Assembly: GCA_937872185.1 (NCBI GenBank)
Contig: CALMQN010000025.1
Span: 1-8,871, forward strand
Reading direction: 5' to 3'
From: an uncultured bacterium
Lineage (GTDB): Bacteria; Patescibacteriota; Saccharimonadia; Saccharimonadales; Saccharimonadaceae
Length of the DNA: 8,871 bases
The position numbers were made by a program, and so were the translations under genes. Shown here piece by piece: positions 6,717-8,871 of this stretch; position 1 is the stretch's first letter; the number at the start of each line of letters is the position of its first letter. The notes below the pieces were generated by a model that searched no databases, was not told the DNA's origin, and saw nothing but the letters and a program-made list of their open reading frames with translations.

Positions 6717-7349
6717 TTAGCTCCTTTCGCCTTTATAAATCCATACTTTGACACCGATGATACCAACACCGGGCGCATTTGCACGTGCCGTGTGAAAGTC
6801 AACATCTGCGCGAAGGGTGTGTAGTGGGACTGATCCCTCAATCACCTTTTCGCGGCGTGCCATTTCAGCATTGTTCAATCGTCCGGCAACTTGGATACGA
6901 ATACCTTTTGCGCCAGCGGCCATTGTGTTTTGAGCTGCCATCTTCATTGCGCGGCGGAAGTTTCCACGACGCTCTAATTGACGTGCGATGTTCTCAGCAA
7001 CCAATTTTGCCGCAAGTTCTGGACGTTTTACTTCCTCGATGTTAATACGAACAGGCAAGCTGCCGATTTTTTCGATTGCAGTCTTTAGTTCAGTGACACC
7101 AGCACCACCACGTCCGATAACGACACCAGCCTTAGCGGTGTGAATCGTAATAGTGATTAAGTTTGCTGAACGTTCGATCTCGATACGGTTAATCGTTGGG
7201 CGACTTTCAAAGCGCTTTTCGATCAGTTCGCGGATCAAGATGTCTTCTTTCAACCACTTAGCGAAGTCTCGTTTGGGTGCAAACCAGCGAGAATCCCAGT
7301 TTTTGTGGACTTGCAAGCGGAAACTAATTGGGTTTACTTTTTGTCCCAT
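6717..7349 (-). CDS. rpsC: 30S ribosomal protein S3 (uS3)
   Basis: S3 forms part of the mRNA entry channel in the 30S head with S4 and S5. It begins with the canonical [12 protein letters not shown]. The KH-type domain spans about residues 38-107 with its GxxG loop at 79-82 (GRGG, preceded by GVVI). The basic FRRAMK patch (131-136), which in E. coli S3 is linked to mRNA unwinding by the ribosome, is kept. The C-terminal domain ends with [13 protein letters not shown] (197-208), the usual close. Length is 210 residues, at the short end of the family because it lacks a C-terminal tail. It starts one base after rplV with a strong AGAGGAG site. Confidence 0.97.
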   Translation of the reverse strand: MGQKVNPISFRLQVHKNWDSRWFAPKRDFAKWLKEDILIRELIEKRFESRPTINRIEIERSANLITITIHTAKAGVVIGRGGAGVTELKTAIEKIGSLPVRINIEEVKRPELAAKLVAENIARQLERRGNFRRAMKMAAQNTMAAGAKGIRIQVAGRLNNAEMARREKVIEGSVPLHTLRADVDFHTARANAPGVGIIGVKVWIYKGERS

Positions 7350-7350
7350 G

Positions 7351-7749
7351 TTATTTCTCCTCTGCTTTCACAGCTGGCTTTTCAGCTGGCTTTTTCTTAG
7401 GCTTAACGTCACCTGTAACTTCAACCAGGATGTTTGCTGACTTCTTTTCAAAAGGCAGGGCACGTCCACGGGCAGCAGGCTTAAAGCGCTTCAGGCGAAC
7501 ACCGGCAGTGACAGACAAAGTCGAAATGACCAATGTCTTGCCGTCAAGGCCGTGCGTGTTAATCGCGTTTGCTTCAGCACTTTTAATCGCTTTAATGACA
7601 GGCATTGCAGCGCGCTTTGGCGTGTGTGACAAGATAACAAGTGCATCAGCCACAGTGCGGCGACGGACTAGGCTTGCAACCAGGGCTACTTTACGAGGTG
7701 TCTGATCGATACCTTTTGCATATGCTCGAATTGTTAATTGGTCAGCCAT
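7351..7749 (-). CDS. rplV: 50S ribosomal protein L22 (uL22)
   Basis: L22 lines the nascent-peptide tunnel with a long beta hairpin that narrows it opposite L4 and lies close to the macrolide binding site. The hairpin is visible at about residues 82-105 (AGVRLKRFKPAARGRALPF); the basic/aromatic pattern is standard with no deletion like those seen in macrolide-resistant mutants. The globular part includes TPRKVALVASLVRRRTV (17-33) and IKSAEANA (55-62). At 132 residues it is about 22 longer than E. coli L22; the excess is a C-terminal Lys/Pro/Ala/Glu-rich tail (about 113-132). The ATG overlaps the rpsS stop (TAATG), with AAAGGA upstream inside rpsS. Confidence 0.97.
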   Translation of the reverse strand: MADQLTIRAYAKGIDQTPRKVALVASLVRRRTVADALVILSHTPKRAAMPVIKAIKSAEANAINTHGLDGKTLVISTLSVTAGVRLKRFKPAARGRALPFEKKSANILVEVTGDVKPKKKPAEKPAVKAEEK

Positions 7750-8015
7750 TACTTCTTGTCCTTTCCACCGTGTTTGCGGAATTTACGGGTTGGGCTAAAC
7801 TCACCGAGTTTGTGTCCGACCATGTTTTCCGAAACCAGGACAGGAACGTGTACTTTACCGTTGTGCACGGCGATCGTACGTCCGACCATTTCTGGGCTAA
7901 TCGTGCTGGCACGAGCCCAGGTCTTGATGATAGTTCGGTCATCCGCTGATAAAGCCGCCACTTTTTTAGCGAGCTTGAAATCAACAAATGGGCCTTTTTT
8001 AAGTGAACGACTCAT
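7749..8015 (-). CDS. rpsS: 30S ribosomal protein S19 (uS19)
   Basis: S19 sits at the top of the 30S head, pairs with S13, and forms intersubunit bridges with the central protuberance. The N-terminal [12 protein letters not shown] is diagnostic. It is followed by the core [20 protein letters not shown] (35-54) and the C-terminal [23 protein letters not shown] (66-88). Length is 88 residues, typical for the family. It starts two bases after rplB, with an AGAGGA site inside the rplB 3' end. I see nothing unusual in this protein. Confidence 0.98.
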   Translation of the reverse strand: MSRSLKKGPFVDFKLAKKVAALSADDRTIIKTWARASTISPEMVGRTIAVHNGKVHVPVLVSENMVGHKLGEFSPTRKFRKHGGKDKK

Positions 8016-8017
8016 GG

Positions 8018-8857
8018 TTACTTCTTCCTCTTCGCATCATGGCGAGTCTTTACGATCAACTTACTGACGTCTTTACGACGGCGAGTACGATATCCAAGGG
8101 TCAATTGACCCCATGGTGTCTTTGGCGTACGGCCCACACCGTGTGCACCACCGTCACCACCACCGTGTGGGTGATCGACAGCGTTCATGGCAATACCACG
8201 AACAGCCGGACGGATACCCTTGCGGCGATTACGACCGGCAGATCCAATTTTTACGTTTTGGTGCTGAACGTTGCCAACAACTCCGATTGCAGCCGTTGCT
8301 TCCAGACGGAAACGACGAACTTCACCAGATGGCAAACGTACTTGTGCGTAGTCGCCTTCTTTGGCCATCAGCTGCGCTTTTGTACCAGCTGATCGTACCA
8401 TTTGAGCGCCCTTACCAGCGGTAATTTCGATCGCGTAGATCTGAGTACCGACAGGGATACGAGAAAGTGGCATACGGTTAGAGCTTTCGATTGGAGCCTC
8501 TTCGCCGCTGACGATCACTTTACCCTTTTGCATTGAAGTGTCGGCCAAAATGTAGTGGTACAGACCGTGTTGGTCTTTCACACGTGCGATACGTGCGCTA
8601 CGGTTTGGGTCGTATTCAATTTCTTCAACAGTAACTGTCAAACCGGGTGCAAGTTTGTGATTAAGCAGACGATAGTGTCTCTTGACACCACCACCACGGT
8701 GACGCACGGTAATGCGGCCAGTGTTATTTCGTCCAGCGTTTTGTTTCTTGCTTTTAACGAGGCTTTTCAGTGGTTTACGGGTTGTAATTTCACTGTAATC
8801 TTCGCTGGTCATACCGCGACGAGCAGGAGTAGTTGGGTTGTATAGTTTAATAGCCAT
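8018..8857 (-). CDS. rplB: 50S ribosomal protein L2 (uL2)
   Basis: L2 is the largest 50S protein here and is needed for subunit association and for building the peptidyl-transferase centre. The OB-like N-terminal RNA-binding domain includes [17 protein letters not shown] (47-63). The SH3-like C-terminal domain includes the [24 protein letters not shown] run (211-234). H229 lines up exactly with E. coli H229, the conserved histidine of L2. Just after it the loop reads [19 protein letters not shown], where E. coli has a GGGEGR-type sequence, so E to D (235) and R to G (236) are seen here. Length is 279 residues, normal. The start overlaps the previous gene's stop (TAATG) with AAGGAG ahead. Confidence 0.98.
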   Translation of the reverse strand: MAIKLYNPTTPARRGMTSEDYSEITTRKPLKSLVKSKKQNAGRNNTGRITVRHRGGGVKRHYRLLNHKLAPGLTVTVEEIEYDPNRSARIARVKDQHGLYHYILADTSMQKGKVIVSGEEAPIESSNRMPLSRIPVGTQIYAIEITAGKGAQMVRSAGTKAQLMAKEGDYAQVRLPSGEVRRFRLEATAAIGVVGNVQHQNVKIGSAGRNRRKGIRPAVRGIAMNAVDHPHGGGDGGAHGVGRTPKTPWGQLTLGYRTRRRKDVSKLIVKTRHDAKRKK

Positions 8858-8871
8858 TACTTCTTCTCCTT
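8857..8871 (-). CDS. 3' end of the upstream gene, probably rplW (L23)
   Basis: The last bases of the window, read on the minus strand in the frame that ends at the TAA (8859-8857), give Lys-Glu-Lys-Lys followed by stop. The stop shares a base with the rplB ATG, the same TAATG overlap seen at many junctions in this operon. By position the gene should be rplW, and a Lys-rich C-terminus fits, but four codons cannot prove it. The same bases supply the AAGGAG Shine-Dalgarno for rplB. Confidence 0.5.
   Translation of the reverse strand, partial: KEKK

Larger units (their letters stand above)
1794..8871 (-). other. Fused S10-spc ribosomal protein operon
   Basis: Sixteen complete genes in one direction, with no gap longer than 20 bases. 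One-base TAATG overlaps occur at rplW?-rplB, rpsS-rplV, rplP-rpmC, rpsQ-rplN, rplX-rplE, rplE-rpsN and rpsE-rplO. One-base gaps occur at rplV-rpsC, rpmC-rpsQ, rplN-rplX, rplF-rplR and rplR-rpsE. The others are 2 (rplB-rpsS), 5 (rpsC-rplP), 15 (rpsN-rpsH) and 20 (rpsH-rplF). No gap is wide enough to hold a promoter, so transcription presumably enters from upstream of the window and ends at the 1747-1778 terminator. Confidence 0.9.

Noticed and set aside
8003..8392. Plus-strand open frame of 129 residues opposite rplB
   Set aside because: Thr/Cys-rich sequence typical of an antisense reading of a Gly/Arg/His-rich gene; no ribosome site or family match.
50..8871. A new defence, mobile or otherwise undescribed system
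   Set aside because: Apart from one unknown gene the window is a standard ribosomal protein operon; no repeats, integrase, transposase, nuclease or toxin-antitoxin pattern is visible.

Overview
This window is almost entirely one minus-strand ribosomal-protein operon. Read right to left, it runs from the last codons of what is probably rplW through rplB, rpsS, rplV, rpsC, rplP, rpmC, rpsQ, rplN, rplX, rplE, rpsN, rpsH, rplF, rplR, rpsE and rplO (8871 down to 1794). This is the standard bacterial S10-spc order. No gap marks the classical S10/spc boundary: rpsQ and rplN overlap by one base. Two expected genes are missing at the end. There is no rpmD (L30) between rpsE and rplO, whose stop and start codons share a base, and no secY after rplO.

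The likely source is a Candidate Phyla Radiation (Patescibacteria) bacterium, with Saccharibacteria (TM7) a reasonable guess. Three things point there: the missing L30 (a known trait of that group), a short zinc-free S14 still in its usual place between L5 and S8 (which argues against cyanobacteria, where L30 is also missing), and very tight packing. The standard genetic code fits: every gene is uninterrupted by UGA, so there is no sign of the UGA=Gly recoding of Gracilibacteria and Absconditabacteria. The group assignment is inferred from gene order and protein features, not from a database match.

Layout: 1-49, non-coding sequence without a clear feature; 50-1705, a 551-residue protein of unknown function on the minus strand; 1706-1793, an intergenic gap with a convincing intrinsic terminator for the operon and possibly a weak promoter for the unknown gene; 1794-8857, sixteen complete ribosomal protein genes; 8857-8871, the end of the upstream gene. 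No real plus-strand gene is visible.

The sixteen proteins build both subunits: S3, S5, S8, S14, S17 and S19 go to the 30S; L2, L5, L6, L14, L15, L16, L18, L22, L24 and L29 go to the 50S. Nearly all junctions are UAAUG overlaps or gaps of 1-5 bases, and most have a purine-rich Shine-Dalgarno inside the preceding gene, so translational coupling is likely throughout. I see no mobile element, CRISPR array, tRNA or rRNA. The ribosomal part is ordinary with a few lineage-specific details. The least explained item is the 551-residue protein in the place where secY is usually found.
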